From Streptococcus infantis (GTDB lineage Bacteria > Bacillota > Bacilli > Lactobacillales > Streptococcaceae), in NCBI RefSeq assembly GCF_000960085.1, contig NZ_JYGT01000003.1, forward strand, positions 32,893 through 96,892: a DNA stretch of 64,000 bases. The letters are read 5' to 3'. Below, one piece after another: positions 41,968 to 51,801 of the stretch (its first letter is position 1; each line of letters begins with the position of its first letter). The notes under the pieces were generated by a model. The model was not told the DNA's origin. It worked only from the letters and a program-made list of their open reading frames with translations, and did not search any database. The position numbers and the translations under genes are program-made.

Positions 41968-43653
41968 TTATTCTTCATCTTCATCTGGTGTGAGAATCAT
42001 CGGGATGATGATTGGTTCACGTTCAGTGTTTTCGTAAAGGAATGGTCGAATAGCATTGACAATGGCGCCATTGACAGACTGAATGCTGGCATCTTTGTTT
42101 TTCAAAGCGATACGAATAGCATTGAAAAGGATACGTTGACTTTGACGAATCAAATCACCAGACTCACGCATATAGACAAAACCACGGCTGAGAATATCAG
42201 GCCCAGATAGAATCATCTGAGATTTGAAGTCAACGGTTGCGACAGCAAGTACAACACCATCTTCCGATAGATCGCGACGATCTTTTAGGACTGCTGCACC
42301 GATTTCACCGATACGATTACCATCGACGTAGATATCCTGAGCATTGAAATGTCCTGCGATACGAGCAGAATCTGCAGTGAGAGCAAGCACATCACCATTG
42401 CTCATGATAAAGATGTTGTCCTTTTCTACTCCAGTGTCTACAGCTAGTCCAGCGTGGACTTTCTGCATACGGTATTCACCGTGAACAGGCATGAAGTATT
42501 TTGGCTTGATGAGGCGGAGCATGAGTTTTTGCTCTTGTTGACCACCGTGTCCAGATGTATGGATATTGTTAATCTTACCATGGATAACTTCAACCCCAGC
42601 TTCAGAAATGATGTTAATCAATTTGTTAACGCTAGTGGTATTTCCTGGAATTGGGCTTGATGAGAAGATAACAGTATCACCGGGTTGGAGTTGCACCTGA
42701 CGGTGGGTTCCATTAGCGATACGTGAGAGAGCGGCCATAGGCTCACCCTGACTTCCCGTACAAAGGATAAGAATCTCACTTGCTGGGTAGTCTTTAATTT
42801 CATTTGGCTCGATGAAGGTTCCCTTAGGAGCTTTGATGTAGCCAAGTTCAATCCCATTGACAATGGCCTTCTCCATAGAGCGCCCAAAGACTGCGATTTT
42901 ACGACCAGTCTTAACAGCAGCTTCTGTTGCTTGTTGGAGACGGAATATATTTGAGGCAAAGGATGCAAAGATAATCCGTCCTTCGATACCTTCGATAATC
43001 TTCATGATAGACTGACCAACGACTTTTTCAGAGTTTGTAAAGGTTGGCACTTCAGCATTTGTCGAGTCAGAGAGTAGGCAAAGCACTCCGTCCTCGCCTA
43101 AAGCTGCCATACGGTGCAAGTCTGCAGGTTCACCAACTGGTGTAAAGTCAAACTTGAAGTCACCCGTACAAACGATTTTCCCTTGAGGTGTGTGAATAAC
43201 GATACCCAAAGGCTCTGGAATCGAGTGGGTTGTTCTAAAGAAGGTTGCCTTAAGATTTTTAAAGGTCAACTCAGTATTGTGGTTGATTTCGTGAAGTGTA
43301 GCGTTGCGCAAAAGTCCGTGCTCTTCGAGTTTGCCACGGATCAAGGCAAGAGCTAGAGGTCCTGCATAGATAGGGATATTTGCTTGCTTGAGCAAGAACG
43401 GAATCCCTCCGATATGGTCCTCGTGTCCGTGGGTAATCAAGAGAGCCTTGACGCGGTCGATATTTTCGACAATATAAGAGTAATCAGGGATAACGTAGTC
43501 GATACCAAGAAGATCATCCTCAGGGAATTTAATCCCTGCATCAACGATGATGATTTCGTCTTGGTATTCGATTCCGTATGTGTTTTTACCGATTTCTCCT
43601 AGACCACCAATGGCAAAAACGCCTACTTCTTCTGGTTTAAGAGTATAGGCCAT
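41968..43653 (-). CDS. rnjA: Ribonuclease J1
   Basis: RNase J1 is a metallo-beta-lactamase/beta-CASP endo- and 5'-exonuclease central to mRNA decay in Firmicutes. The 561 residues begin [23 protein letters not shown], contain the metal site [10 protein letters not shown] near residue 75 and the beta-CASP segments GHGGQQEQK and [13 protein letters not shown]. The ATG at 43651-43653 lies one base after the rpoY stop; a reading from 43701 would overlap rpoY. It is expressed with rpoY. Confidence 0.96.
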   Translation of the reverse strand: MAYTLKPEEVGVFAIGGLGEIGKNTYGIEYQDEIIIVDAGIKFPEDDLLGIDYVIPDYSYIVENIDRVKALLITHGHEDHIGGIPFLLKQANIPIYAGPLALALIRGKLEEHGLLRNATLHEINHNTELTFKNLKATFFRTTHSIPEPLGIVIHTPQGKIVCTGDFKFDFTPVGEPADLHRMAALGEDGVLCLLSDSTNAEVPTFTNSEKVVGQSIMKIIEGIEGRIIFASFASNIFRLQQATEAAVKTGRKIAVFGRSMEKAIVNGIELGYIKAPKGTFIEPNEIKDYPASEILILCTGSQGEPMAALSRIANGTHRQVQLQPGDTVIFSSSPIPGNTTSVNKLINIISEAGVEVIHGKINNIHTSGHGGQQEQKLMLRLIKPKYFMPVHGEYRMQKVHAGLAVDTGVEKDNIFIMSNGDVLALTADSARIAGHFNAQDIYVDGNRIGEIGAAVLKDRRDLSEDGVVLAVATVDFKSQMILSGPDILSRGFVYMRESGDLIRQSQRILFNAIRIALKNKDASIQSVNGAIVNAIRPFLYENTEREPIIIPMILTPDEDEE

Positions 43654-43654
43654 A

Positions 43655-43888
43655 TTAGAACTCCGTAACTTCGAATGCGCCAGTTTCTTTTTCGTAGTCA
43701 AGTAGTTTGTCAGATAAGAGTTCGATGTATTCTACGTTATATTCTGGGCGGTTTTTTTCAACAAGTTCACGGGCAATAATGCGTCCTTCAAGTTCTGAAC
43801 TAGCATCGATGTCTAAGTAAAGTGAGCGTGTTGTTTCACGACGTGGGCTACGGTCTTTTGTTTCTTGATAAAAAACTTTGTAAATCAT
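43655..43888 (-). CDS. rpoY: RNA polymerase epsilon subunit (RpoY, DUF1447)
   Basis: A 77-residue auxiliary RNA polymerase subunit of Firmicutes. It starts [20 protein letters not shown], the family opening, and ends [10 protein letters not shown]. The start at 43888 follows a GAAAGGAAA site; 12 upstream in-frame codons are unlikely. Its conserved coupling with rnjA is seen here: only one base separates the stop from the rnjA ATG. Confidence 0.94.
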   Translation of the reverse strand: MIYKVFYQETKDRSPRRETTRSLYLDIDASSELEGRIIARELVEKNRPEYNVEYIELLSDKLLDYEKETGAFEVTEF

Positions 43889-44000
43889 GTGTTTCCTTTC
43901 TGTTTTCAGGTCAGCTGTATTCAAAAAATTACCAGCTTGAAGCTGTTTGTTTCCATTTCATTTTCTGCCTGTATTGACCTTGATTCGTTACAATTATCTC

Positions 44001-44029
44001 AATTATAACATAAAAAGGGGAATTAGTAA
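44001..44029 (-). promoter_or_regulatory. rpoY-rnjA promoter
   Basis: On the minus strand TTTACT (44024-44029), a 17-base spacer with TGT before TATAAT (44001-44006), an extended -10 promoter. Confidence 0.7.
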
Positions 44030-44089
44030 AAGCAGGAAACATGAAAGTAAGGAGCTTGAAATGCGTTTCATTTTACCTTGTATAAGTAT

Positions 44090-44118
44090 TTGAAGACATC
44101 AGATGCAAGTGCTATAAT
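44090..44118 (+). promoter_or_regulatory. Promoter of the 68-aa membrane protein gene
   Basis: TTGAAG at 44090-44095, 17 bases, TATAAT at 44113-44118; GAAGGAGGG follows before the ATG at 44161. Confidence 0.75.
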
Positions 44119-44160
44119 AAAGTTAGAAAAGAGATTTTTCCTTATGAAGGAGGGCAGGAT

Positions 44161-44367
44161 ATGTTTCAACTAGCTATTATCATTCGTCTTCTGGCCTTTT
44201 CGGTATTCGTTGCCTGTGTTTACGGAGGAAATGTTTTGTATACTCGGCTAGAGTATCGGAAAGCCAAACTCATTTGGAAGATTGGCTTCGTGACTCTGTA
44301 TTCGTTTTTCCTTCTTCTTGTGACCTATGTGGTCTGGTTTGTGTTTTACTTTGGTTTGAATTCTTGA
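44161..44367 (+). CDS. Small membrane protein, unknown function (68 aa)
   Basis: A 68-residue protein with two hydrophobic segments, about residues 4-22 and 40-65, joined by a basic loop (TRLEYRKAKLIWK). I recognise no family. It has a strong promoter, a strong GGAGGG ribosome site and its own terminator, so it is a genuine expressed gene. It stands between rpoY and tsaB; nothing in the sequence ties it to either. Confidence 0.75.
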   Translation: MFQLAIIIRLLAFSVFVACVYGGNVLYTRLEYRKAKLIWKIGFVTLYSFFLLLVTYVVWFVFYFGLNS

Positions 44368-44371
44368 GTGC

Positions 44372-44401
44372 TTGTCCTGTCTGCTTGGCAGGACAATTTT
44401 G
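44372..44401 (+). terminator. Rho-independent terminator of the 68-aa gene
   Basis: TTGTCCTG (44372-44379) and CAGGACAA (44389-44396), then TTTTG. Confidence 0.8.
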
Positions 44402-44441
44402 TTTCAGGGCAAAGAAAATTCCCATGCGGGGGCTTTTGTAG

Positions 44442-44447
44442 TATAAT
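44442..44447 (+). promoter_or_regulatory. -10 element of the tsaB-rimI-tsaD operon
   Basis: TATAAT 30 bases before the tsaB ATG; no clear -35 is seen. Confidence 0.5.
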
Positions 44448-44477
44448 AGTAAACAGACAAAAAGATAGGAATGTGTT

Positions 44478-45161
44478 ATGAAAGTATTAGCCTTTGATAC
44501 ATCTAGCAAGGCTCTGTCTCTAGCCATTTTAGAGGACAAGCAGCTCCTTGCCGAGACCACGATTAATATCAAGAAAAATCACAGCATTACCCTTATGCCT
44601 GCCATTGATTTTTTGATGGCCAGTCTAGATTTGACACCAAAGGACTTGGATCGAATCGTAGTGGCAGAGGGGCCAGGTAGCTACACAGGTTTGCGAATCG
44701 CAGTAGCGACTGCCAAGACTTTGGCTCATACTCTGAACATCGAGTTAGTTGGGATGTCTAGCCTTTTAGCCCTAGCGCCGAGCCAGCAGGAAGGTTTGGT
44801 TGTTCCTTTGATGGATGCACGTCGTAACAATGTTTATGCAGGGTTTTATGAAAATGCCCAACCTGTCCTTCCCGAAGCCCACTTGTCTTTTGCGGAAGTT
44901 TTAGAGCAAGTCAAGGATGCTGAACAGGTAACCTTTGTCGGAGAAGTGGGAGCCTTTGCTGAGCAAATCCAAGAGCGTTTACCAGAGGCTAGCTACCAAG
45001 AAACCTTGCCAAATGCAGCGAATCTAGCCCTCTGGGCTTGGGATAAGGAAGCAGACTCCTTGCATGACTTTGTGCCAAATTACCTCAAGCGTGTAGAAGC
45101 TGAGGAAAACTGGCTCAAGAATCACACCGAGTCTGGAGAATCTTACATCAAACGCCTATGA
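44478..45161 (+). CDS. tsaB: tRNA threonylcarbamoyladenosine biosynthesis protein TsaB
   Basis: TsaB is the non-catalytic ASKHA-fold partner of TsaD in making t6A37 of tRNAs reading ANN codons. The 227 residues start MKVLAFDTSSKALSLAILED and contain the conserved GPGSYTGLRIAVATAKTLA segment. It overlaps rimI by four bases. The trio tsaB-rimI-tsaD is the classic Firmicute order; TsaE is elsewhere. Confidence 0.96.
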   Translation: MKVLAFDTSSKALSLAILEDKQLLAETTINIKKNHSITLMPAIDFLMASLDLTPKDLDRIVVAEGPGSYTGLRIAVATAKTLAHTLNIELVGMSSLLALAPSQQEGLVVPLMDARRNNVYAGFYENAQPVLPEAHLSFAEVLEQVKDAEQVTFVGEVGAFAEQIQERLPEASYQETLPNAANLALWAWDKEADSLHDFVPNYLKRVEAEENWLKNHTESGESYIKRL

Positions 45162-45595
45162 TAGAAATCAAACGAATCCAACAGCAACCTGACTTGGCTC
45201 AATCCATCTATGCTGTTATGGCAGATGTTTATCCAGTCAGTCCTTGGACTTTGAAACAAATCCAAGCAGACCTGTCTCAAGATCAGAACTGGTATGCTCT
45301 GGCATATGATGGGGCAGAAGTGATTGGATTTCTAGCTGTTCAGGAAAATTTATTTGAAGCAGAAGTCTTGCAAATTGCTGTCAAGAAAGCTTATCAGGGA
45401 CAGGGAATTGCGTCAGCCTTATTTGCTCAATTACCGACGGACAAGGAGATTTTTCTCGAAGTCAGAAAGTCAAATCAACGAGCACAAGCATTTTACAAGA
45501 AAGAAAAAATGGCGGTCATCGCTGAGAGAAAGGCCTACTACCATGATCCAGTTGAGGATGCCATTATCATGAAGAGAGAAATAGATGAAGGATAG
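45158..45595 (+). CDS. rimI: Ribosomal-protein-alanine N-acetyltransferase
   Basis: A 145-residue GNAT acetyltransferase that in other bacteria acetylates the N-terminus of ribosomal protein S18. It has the acetyl-CoA loop [18 protein letters not shown] and the family C-terminal [19 protein letters not shown]. It overlaps tsaB (ATGA) and tsaD (11 bases). Confidence 0.94.
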   Translation: MIEIKRIQQQPDLAQSIYAVMADVYPVSPWTLKQIQADLSQDQNWYALAYDGAEVIGFLAVQENLFEAEVLQIAVKKAYQGQGIASALFAQLPTDKEIFLEVRKSNQRAQAFYKKEKMAVIAERKAYYHDPVEDAIIMKREIDEG

Positions 45596-46595
45596 ATATA
45601 TTTTAGCATTTGAGACATCCTGTGATGAGACCAGTGTCGCCGTCTTAAAAAACGACGATGAGCTCTTGTCCAACGTCATTGCTAGTCAAATTGAAAGTCA
45701 CAAGCGCTTTGGTGGTGTAGTGCCAGAAGTAGCCAGTCGTCACCATGTCGAAGTTATCACAGCTTGTATCGAGGAGGCGCTGGCAGAAGCAGGGATTACC
45801 GAAGAGGACGTGACAGCTGTTGCCGTTACGTATGGACCAGGCTTGGTCGGAGCCTTGCTAGTTGGTTTGTCAGCTGCCAAGGCCTTTGCTTGGGCTCACG
45901 GACTTCCACTGATTCCCGTTAACCACATGGCTGGTCACCTCATGGCAGCTCAAAGTGTCGAGACTTTGGAGTTTCCCTTGCTAGCCCTTTTAGTCAGTGG
46001 TGGGCACACAGAGTTGGTCTATGTGTCTGAGGCTGGTAATTACAAGATCGTTGGTGAAACTCGAGATGATGCGGTTGGAGAGGCCTATGATAAGGTCGGT
46101 CGTGTCATGGGCTTGACCTATCCTGCCGGTCGTGAGATTGACGAGCTAGCTCATCAGGGGCAGGATATTTATGATTTCCCTCGTGCCATGATTAAAGAAG
46201 ATAATCTGGAGTTTTCATTCTCAGGGTTGAAGTCTGCCTTTATCAATCTCCACCACAATGCTGAGCAAAAGGGAGAAAACTTGTCCACTGAGGATTTGTG
46301 CGCTTCCTTCCAAGCAGCAGTTATGGATATTCTCATGGCAAAAACCAAGAAAGCCTTGGAGAAATATCCTGTTAAAACTCTAGTTGTGGCTGGTGGTGTA
46401 GCGGCTAATAAAGGTCTTAGAGAACGTTTGGCGGCTGAAATCACCGATGTCAAGGTTATCATTCCACCTCTACGTCTTTGCGGAGACAATGCAGGAATGA
46501 TTGCCTATGCTAGCGTTAGCGAGTGGAACAAAGAAAACTTTGCAGGCTTGGAGCTAAATGCCAAACCAAGCCTCGCTTTTGATACTATGGAATAA
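45585..46595 (+). CDS. tsaD: tRNA N6-adenosine threonylcarbamoyltransferase TsaD
   Basis: Catalytic subunit transferring threonylcarbamoyl to A37. The 336 residues start [18 protein letters not shown] and contain the metal-binding His pair in [22 protein letters not shown] and the nucleotide loop [16 protein letters not shown]. It is the last gene of the operon, with a terminator overlapping its end. Confidence 0.97.
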   Translation: MKDRYILAFETSCDETSVAVLKNDDELLSNVIASQIESHKRFGGVVPEVASRHHVEVITACIEEALAEAGITEEDVTAVAVTYGPGLVGALLVGLSAAKAFAWAHGLPLIPVNHMAGHLMAAQSVETLEFPLLALLVSGGHTELVYVSEAGNYKIVGETRDDAVGEAYDKVGRVMGLTYPAGREIDELAHQGQDIYDFPRAMIKEDNLEFSFSGLKSAFINLHHNAEQKGENLSTEDLCASFQAAVMDILMAKTKKALEKYPVKTLVVAGGVAANKGLRERLAAEITDVKVIIPPLRLCGDNAGMIAYASVSEWNKENFAGLELNAKPSLAFDTME

Positions 46596-46623
46596 AGAGT
46601 TAGCTCAGTGTTAACTCTTTTAT
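46593..46623 (+). terminator. Rho-independent terminator of tsaB-rimI-tsaD
   Basis: AAAGAGTTA at 46594-46602 pairs with TAACTCTTT at 46612-46620; the left arm contains the tsaD stop. Confidence 0.75.
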
Positions 46624-46661
46624 CTTGGACAAATGCCGGAACTTTTTAGTATAGTAGAAAT

Positions 46662-47264
46662 ATGAGATTTAAAAAAATAATGAGTATAGCACTTGCTCTA
46701 GTGGTATTGTTGCTGTCTCTAATGGTTTTCCAGATGTTTCAAAAGACGCAATTGATCATATTTGACTCTATTTCACTTAACATGCCTGTCGAATCTGTTG
46801 AAAAAGTGTTTGGAAAACCTAATGAGATAGTAGAAGAAACAGAAACAGGCTATCACAATCCTTGGCGTGCAAAAGATCCCTATCTCTTTAAAACTGGGCG
46901 CCTTTTCTACGACTATGAAAATTTTAAATGGAAAGGTTATAGTGGTCGCGTGACCTTTACTTTTTCAAAATCACATCGTTTACAAGGGGCGTCGGTTTAT
47001 TTCCCTGTAGCTTCTAAAGCTCAACAGAAAGAAGTGCTTTATAAGATAACCCAAGATATGAAAGCAGAAATTGAAGCTCTTCCAGATTACCAGTCCATGA
47101 CCACTGATACGGTAGGGCTCTATGATGACGGTTATCGCTACAAGGTTAAACTGAAAGGGCAAAAGAGAGAGCTCTGGATTGATGTCTATCCTACAAAATA
47201 TGAGGATGAGGATAATCCTGAGAACAACCAATATAATATTCGCATCGATCAATCTCGATGGTAG
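46662..47264 (+). CDS. Membrane-anchored hypothetical protein, possibly BamE/SmpA-like
   Basis: A 200-residue protein with an N-terminal membrane anchor or signal (about 5-27, MSIALALVVLLLSLMVFQMF) and a polar extracellular part. The segment NMPVESVEKVFGKPNEIVEE resembles the small helix-turn of SmpA/OmlA (BamE-like) domains, a weak resemblance by eye only. The rest is rich in Lys, Asp and aromatic residues with no catalytic motif. It has its own short upstream spacer after the tsaD terminator. Function unknown. Confidence 0.7.
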   Translation: MRFKKIMSIALALVVLLLSLMVFQMFQKTQLIIFDSISLNMPVESVEKVFGKPNEIVEETETGYHNPWRAKDPYLFKTGRLFYDYENFKWKGYSGRVTFTFSKSHRLQGASVYFPVASKAQQKEVLYKITQDMKAEIEALPDYQSMTTDTVGLYDDGYRYKVKLKGQKRELWIDVYPTKYEDEDNPENNQYNIRIDQSRW

Positions 47265-47334
47265 TCGCCCTAGGGTTCTTGTTTTGAACGCTTTGTGACA
47301 ATAGAATGATGTATTTGTAAGAATGAGGAGGTTT

Positions 47335-48030
47335 ATGAAAGAAAAAGGATTTTGGGAGGGAGTACAGGCTGCGATGCCGACCGCTTTAGGCTATGTCAGC
47401 ATCGGACTTGCTTGTGGGATTATCGGGGCTCCATATGTAACCCCTGTAGAGATGGGCTTGATGAGTCTCTTTGTTTATGCTGGAAGTGCCCAGTTCGCTA
47501 TGATAGCCTTGATAGCAGTTCAAGCGCCTGTGGCAGCCATTGCTATGACGGTCTTTTTGATTAATCTGCGTCTCTTTTTATTGAGTTTGCATGCGTCGAC
47601 CTATTTCCGTCATACTAGTCTCTGGCATAATATCGGAATGTCTAGCCTCTTGACGGATGAGACATACGGGGTCTTGATGGGAGAGCTGATTCATAGGGAC
47701 AAGGTCAATCCTATGTGGATGCACGGAAACAACCTTAACAGCTATCTAGCTTGGTTTGTGGGGACAGTTGTCGGAACTGCCTTAGGTGGCCTTTTGCCAA
47801 ATCCTGAGATTTTCGGTCTTGACTTTGCCCTAGTCGGAATGTTTATTGGAATTTTTACATCTCAGTTTCAGATTATGCAAAGAAGAATTCCCTTGCGCAA
47901 CCTCTTTATCATTTTAGGAGTTGTCGCCCTTTCCTTCTTTATACTCTTGACAGTGGTATCTCAATCGCTAGCGGTCCTACTTGCGACACTGCTTGGATGT
48001 ACAATGGGGGTGGTCTTAGATGGTCAGTAA
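47335..48030 (+). CDS. azlC: Branched-chain amino acid export protein AzlC
   Basis: Large subunit of the AzlCD branched-chain amino acid exporter. The 231-residue form starts MKEKGFWEGVQAAMPTALGYVSIGLACGI, with several membrane helices. ATG at 47335 follows AGGAGG by only three bases; an in-frame ATG at 47323 would add MRRF but lacks a site, so either is possible. It overlaps azlD by 11 bases. Confidence 0.9.
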   Translation: MKEKGFWEGVQAAMPTALGYVSIGLACGIIGAPYVTPVEMGLMSLFVYAGSAQFAMIALIAVQAPVAAIAMTVFLINLRLFLLSLHASTYFRHTSLWHNIGMSSLLTDETYGVLMGELIHRDKVNPMWMHGNNLNSYLAWFVGTVVGTALGGLLPNPEIFGLDFALVGMFIGIFTSQFQIMQRRIPLRNLFIILGVVALSFFILLTVVSQSLAVLLATLLGCTMGVVLDGQ

Positions 48031-48343
48031 GTATCTTTTGTTAGCCGTTATTTTTTCTGGCCTAGTGACTTGGATTCCACGAGTGATTCCCTTTGTCTTG
48101 GTCAAGTATAAGGGCTTGCCTGCTATCGTTGAGCGTTTTTTGAAATTTCTACCTGTATCTATTATCTTTGCCTTGATTTTATCAAGTGTGGCAACAGGTA
48201 AGGTCGGTAATTTTCCTCAAATCAAATGGTTAGACTTGATAGTAGTCTTTCCAACAGCCTTTGTCGCCTTCCGTTACCGCAATTTGGTAGGTACGGTTCT
48301 TTTTGGAGTGGTCTTAATTGCTACCTTACGTTTTATCTTTTAA
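48020..48343 (+). CDS. azlD: Branched-chain amino acid transport protein AzlD
   Basis: Small membrane subunit of AzlCD, 107 residues with three to four hydrophobic helices and the family segment TWIPRVIPFVLVKYKGLP. Translationally coupled to azlC. No terminator is clear after it. Confidence 0.9.
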   Translation: MVSKYLLLAVIFSGLVTWIPRVIPFVLVKYKGLPAIVERFLKFLPVSIIFALILSSVATGKVGNFPQIKWLDLIVVFPTAFVAFRYRNLVGTVLFGVVLIATLRFIF

Positions 48344-48446
48344 ATCAGCTATAAAGAAAACTTATGGCAGAGATAGAAATCATATAATAGCGTAATTGCT
48401 TTTTTTCTGTTAAGATTAGACTATATTCTATTTTGGAGGAAATATT

Positions 48447-49298
48447 ATGAAGAAAATTATTAAATATTCATCGCTTGCTGCTCTTGGGCTTGTTGCCGCA
48501 GGTGTATTGGCAGCTTGCTCAGGTGGTGAAAAGAAAGATGCTACATCTAGTGAAGCAACATCTACAACATCTGGTAAAAAAGAAATCGTCGTAGCAACTA
48601 ACGCGTCCCCAAAACCATTTAACTATGAAGAAAATGGTGAATTGACTGGTTACGAAATTGAGCTTATTCGTGCTATCTTTAAAGACTCAGACAAGTATAC
48701 TGTCAAGTTTGAAAAGACAGAATGGTCAGGTATCTTTGCAGGCCTTGATGCAGATCGTTATCAAATGGCAGTTAACAACATCAGCTACACTAAAGAACGT
48801 GCAGAAAAATACCTTTACGCAGCACCAACTGCTAAAAACCCTAACGTTCTTGTTGTGAAGAAGGACGACACTAGCATCAAGTCTCTTGATGATATCGGTG
48901 GAAAATCTACTGAAGTCGTTCAAGGAACAACCTCAGCTAAACAATTGGAAGAATACAACAAACAACACGCAGATAACCCAACTGTCCTTAACTACACGAA
49001 AGCTGACTTCCAACAAATCATGTCTCGTTTGAGTGATGGACAATTTGACTACAAGATTTTTGATAAAATCGGTGTAGAGACAGTTATCAAAAACCAAGGT
49101 TTGGATAACTTGAAAGTCATCGAACTTCCAAGCGACCAACAACCTTATGTTTACCCACTTCTTGCCAAAGGTCAAGATGAGTTGAAGGCATTTGTGGACA
49201 AACGCATCCAAGAACTATATAAAGATGGAACCCTTGAAAAACTATCTCAACAGTTCTTTGGTGGTTCTTACCTGCCAGCAGAAGCTGACATTAAATAA
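48447..49298 (+). CDS. Amino acid ABC transporter substrate-binding lipoprotein (family 3)
   Basis: A 283-residue solute-binding lipoprotein with lipobox VLAAC (Cys about residue 25), a Ser/Thr linker, then the SBP family 3 fold ([36 protein letters not shown]). Ligands in this family are polar amino acids or cystine. No permease or ATPase is adjacent, so it either uses the methionine transporter next door or a distant one. A GGAGG site precedes the ATG, and a hairpin follows. Confidence 0.9.
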   Translation: MKKIIKYSSLAALGLVAAGVLAACSGGEKKDATSSEATSTTSGKKEIVVATNASPKPFNYEENGELTGYEIELIRAIFKDSDKYTVKFEKTEWSGIFAGLDADRYQMAVNNISYTKERAEKYLYAAPTAKNPNVLVVKKDDTSIKSLDDIGGKSTEVVQGTTSAKQLEEYNKQHADNPTVLNYTKADFQQIMSRLSDGQFDYKIFDKIGVETVIKNQGLDNLKVIELPSDQQPYVYPLLAKGQDELKAFVDKRIQELYKDGTLEKLSQQFFGGSYLPAEADIK

Positions 49299-49306
49299 GT
49301 TTGTAA

Positions 49307-49337
49307 ATCATCCATTCTCTGGTAGATGGATGGTTTT
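49307..49337 (+). terminator. Terminator-like hairpin after the amino-acid binding protein gene
   Basis: CATCCAT (49309-49315) and ATGGATG (49326-49332), then GTTTT. Confidence 0.6.
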
Positions 49338-49346
49338 CCATTCTGT

Positions 49347-49373
49347 AGACATATAGTTTTAAACTATATGTCT
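49347..49373. promoter_or_regulatory. MET box (MetR/MtaR operator) upstream of metQ
   Basis: A perfect 13-base palindrome around one T. The core TATAGTTTTAAACTATA matches the streptococcal MET box TATAGTTTnAAACTATA recognised by the LysR-type MetR/MtaR as I recall it. It lies 17 bases upstream of the -35 at 49391, the place expected for LysR activation. Confidence 0.85.
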
Positions 49374-49390
49374 GCCTATCTTAAAACAAT

Positions 49391-49419
49391 TTGCGAAATC
49401 AAATAAAGTATGAGATACT
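49391..49419 (+). promoter_or_regulatory. metQ operon promoter
   Basis: TTGCGA at 49391-49396, 17 bases, GATACT at 49414-49419 with TGA just before it (extended -10). The -10 is not consensus, as expected for an activated promoter. Confidence 0.65.
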
Positions 49420-49451
49420 ATTACGGTATTATTTTTAAAGGAGAAAGAATC

Positions 49452-50306
49452 ATGAAAATTAAAAAATGGTTAGGCGTAGCAGCCCTTGCTACAGTAGCAG
49501 GCCTTACACTTGCAGCTTGCGGAAATTCAGAAAAGAAAGCAGACAACGGAACAGTTGTCAAAATCGCAACAGTTAACCGTAGTGGATCAGAAGAAGCACG
49601 TTGGGATAAAATCCAAGAATTAGTTGAAAAAGACGGAATCAAATTGGAATTCACAGAGTTTACAGACTACTCACAACCAAACAAGGCAACTGCTGATGGC
49701 GAAGTAGACTTGAACGCTTTCCAACACTACAACTTCTTGAACAACTGGAACAAAGAAAACGGAAAAGATCTTGTAGCGATTGCAGATACTTATATCTCAC
49801 CAATCCGCCTTTACTCAGGTAAAAACGGAGAAGAAAACAAGTACACTAAAGTGGAAGAAATTCCAGATAACGGTGAAATCGCAGTACCAAACGATGCTAC
49901 AAACGAAAGTCGTGCGCTTTACCTTCTTCAATCAGCTGGTTTGATTAAATTGGATGTTTCAGGAACAGAACTTGCTACAGTTGCAAATGTCAAAGAAAAT
50001 CCAAAGAACTTGAAAATCACTGAGTTGGACGCTAGCCAAACAGCTCGTTCATTGACATCAGTTGATGCAGCTGTTGTCAACAACACTTTTGTTACAGAAG
50101 CAAAATTGGACTACAAGAAAGCACTCTTTAAAGAGCAAGCTGACGAAAACTCAAAACAATGGTACAACATCATCGTTGCGAAAAAAGATTGGGAATCATC
50201 ACCTAAAGCTGATGCAATCAAGAAAATTATCGCAGCTTACCACACTGATGAAGTGAAAAAAGTTATCGAAGAAACTTCAGACGGCTTAGATCAACCAGTT
50301 TGGTAA
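49452..50306 (+). CDS. metQ: Methionine ABC transporter substrate-binding lipoprotein MetQ (NlpA family)
   Basis: Binds methionine outside the membrane. The 284 residues have a signal with lipobox LTLAAC, then the NlpA-family fold (FTEFTDYSQPNKATADGEVDLNAFQHYNFLNNW, the ligand region). I chose the ATG at 49452 behind AAAGGAGAAAG; a reading from 49410 would precede the ribosome site. It is first in the metQ-M20-metN-metP operon controlled by the MET box. Confidence 0.95.
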   Translation: MKIKKWLGVAALATVAGLTLAACGNSEKKADNGTVVKIATVNRSGSEEARWDKIQELVEKDGIKLEFTEFTDYSQPNKATADGEVDLNAFQHYNFLNNWNKENGKDLVAIADTYISPIRLYSGKNGEENKYTKVEEIPDNGEIAVPNDATNESRALYLLQSAGLIKLDVSGTELATVANVKENPKNLKITELDASQTARSLTSVDAAVVNNTFVTEAKLDYKKALFKEQADENSKQWYNIIVAKKDWESSPKADAIKKIIAAYHTDEVKKVIEETSDGLDQPVW

Positions 50307-50315
50307 TAAACACAG

Positions 50316-50348
50316 GGAGGTGGGAGAGATTTTTTCCACCTCTTGCTT
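50316..50348 (+). terminator. Hairpin after metQ (attenuating terminator)
   Basis: GAGGTGG (50317-50323) and CCACCTC (50336-50342), then TTGCTTTTA. It would make metQ mRNA more abundant than the downstream genes. Confidence 0.6.
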
Positions 50349-50427
50349 TTATATAGAGCCTCAAGCAAATGAACATCCGCTTGTATTTGCTCAAAGGTAC
50401 AAGCCCTAGTAGAAAGGTAAATAGAAA

Positions 50428-51801
50428 ATGGTTTTTTCTAGCCCGCAAGAACAAATTGAAAAGTTTGAAAAGGATCATGTAGCACAACATTATTTTGAGG
50501 TTTTGCGTACCTTGATTTCTAAAAAATCAGTCTTTGCCCAACAAGTCGGCCTGAAAGAGGTGGCTCGTTATCTAGGTGAGATTTTTAAACGTGTTGGCGC
50601 AGAAGTTGAGATTGACGAGAGCTATACAGCGCCTTTTGTCATGGCACATTTCAAAAGTTCACGACCAAATGCCAAGACTATCATTTTCTACAACCACTAT
50701 GACACAGTACCAGCAGATGGTGATCAAGTTTGGACCGAGGATCCTTTTACACTCTCTGTGCGTGATGGCATTATGTATGGGCGCGGGGTTGATGATGACA
50801 AGGGGCATATCACTGCTCGCTTGAGCGCTCTGAGAAAATATATGCAACATCACGATGATCTTCCAGTCAATATCAGCTTCATTATGGAAGGGGCAGAGGA
50901 ATCGGCCTCTATGGATTTGGATAAATATTTAGAAAAACATGCGGACAAACTCCGAGGTGCAGATTTATTAGTCTGGGAACAAGGAACAAAGAATGCCTTA
51001 GAACAGTTAGAAATCTCTGGTGGAAACAAGGGAATTGTGACCTTTGATGCCGAGGTTAAGAGTGCCGATGTGGATATCCATTCTAGCTATGGTGGAGTCA
51101 TCGAATCAGCTCCATGGTATCTCATTCAAGCTTTGACAAGTCTTCGCGCTGCCGACGGCCGTATTTTGGTAGAAGGCTTGTACGATGATGTGCAGGAGCC
51201 GAACGAACGTGAGTTAGCCTTGGTTGAAACCTATGCCCAACGCAATCCAGAGGAAATCAGCCAGATTTATGGCTTGGAATTGCCACTTTTACAAGAGGAA
51301 CGTACCGCCTTTCTAAAACGTTTCTTTTTTGAGCCAGCGCTCAATATCGAAGGGATTCAGTCAGGCTATCAAGGTCAAGGAGTTAAAACGATTCTACCAG
51401 CAGAAGCTAGCGCTAAGCTAGAAGTCCGTTTGGTTCCTGGCTTAGATCCACATGATGTTTTAGAGAAAATTCGGAAACAACTAGACAAAAACGGTTTTGA
51501 TAAGGTAGAATTGTACTATACTTTGGGTGAGATGAGCTATCGAAGTGACATGAGTGCGCCGTCCATCCTCAATTTGATTGAGCTGGCCAAGAAATTCTAT
51601 CCACAGGGCGTATCTGTCTTGCCAACAACGGCTGGTACAGGTCCCATGCATACGGTATTTGATGCCTTAGAAGTACCTATGGTTGCCTTTGGTCTAGGAA
51701 ATGCCAATAGCCGAGACCACGGTGGAGATGAAAATGTGCGAATCGCCGATTATTACACCCATATTGAATTAGTAGAGGAGCTGATTAGAAGTTATGAGTA
51801 G
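50428..51801 (+). CDS. M20 family zinc dipeptidase
   Basis: A 457-residue M20 metallopeptidase of the carnosinase/Sapep type. Metal ligands are visible in [31 protein letters not shown] (general base Glu and ligand Glu) and the C-terminal [11 protein letters not shown]. There is no signal, so it is cytoplasmic. Its place between metQ and metN suggests it cleaves imported Met-containing peptides. It overlaps metN by eight bases and follows AAAGG. Confidence 0.92.
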   Translation: MVFSSPQEQIEKFEKDHVAQHYFEVLRTLISKKSVFAQQVGLKEVARYLGEIFKRVGAEVEIDESYTAPFVMAHFKSSRPNAKTIIFYNHYDTVPADGDQVWTEDPFTLSVRDGIMYGRGVDDDKGHITARLSALRKYMQHHDDLPVNISFIMEGAEESASMDLDKYLEKHADKLRGADLLVWEQGTKNALEQLEISGGNKGIVTFDAEVKSADVDIHSSYGGVIESAPWYLIQALTSLRAADGRILVEGLYDDVQEPNERELALVETYAQRNPEEISQIYGLELPLLQEERTAFLKRFFFEPALNIEGIQSGYQGQGVKTILPAEASAKLEVRLVPGLDPHDVLEKIRKQLDKNGFDKVELYYTLGEMSYRSDMSAPSILNLIELAKKFYPQGVSVLPTTAGTGPMHTVFDALEVPMVAFGLGNANSRDHGGDENVRIADYYTHIELVEELIRSYE

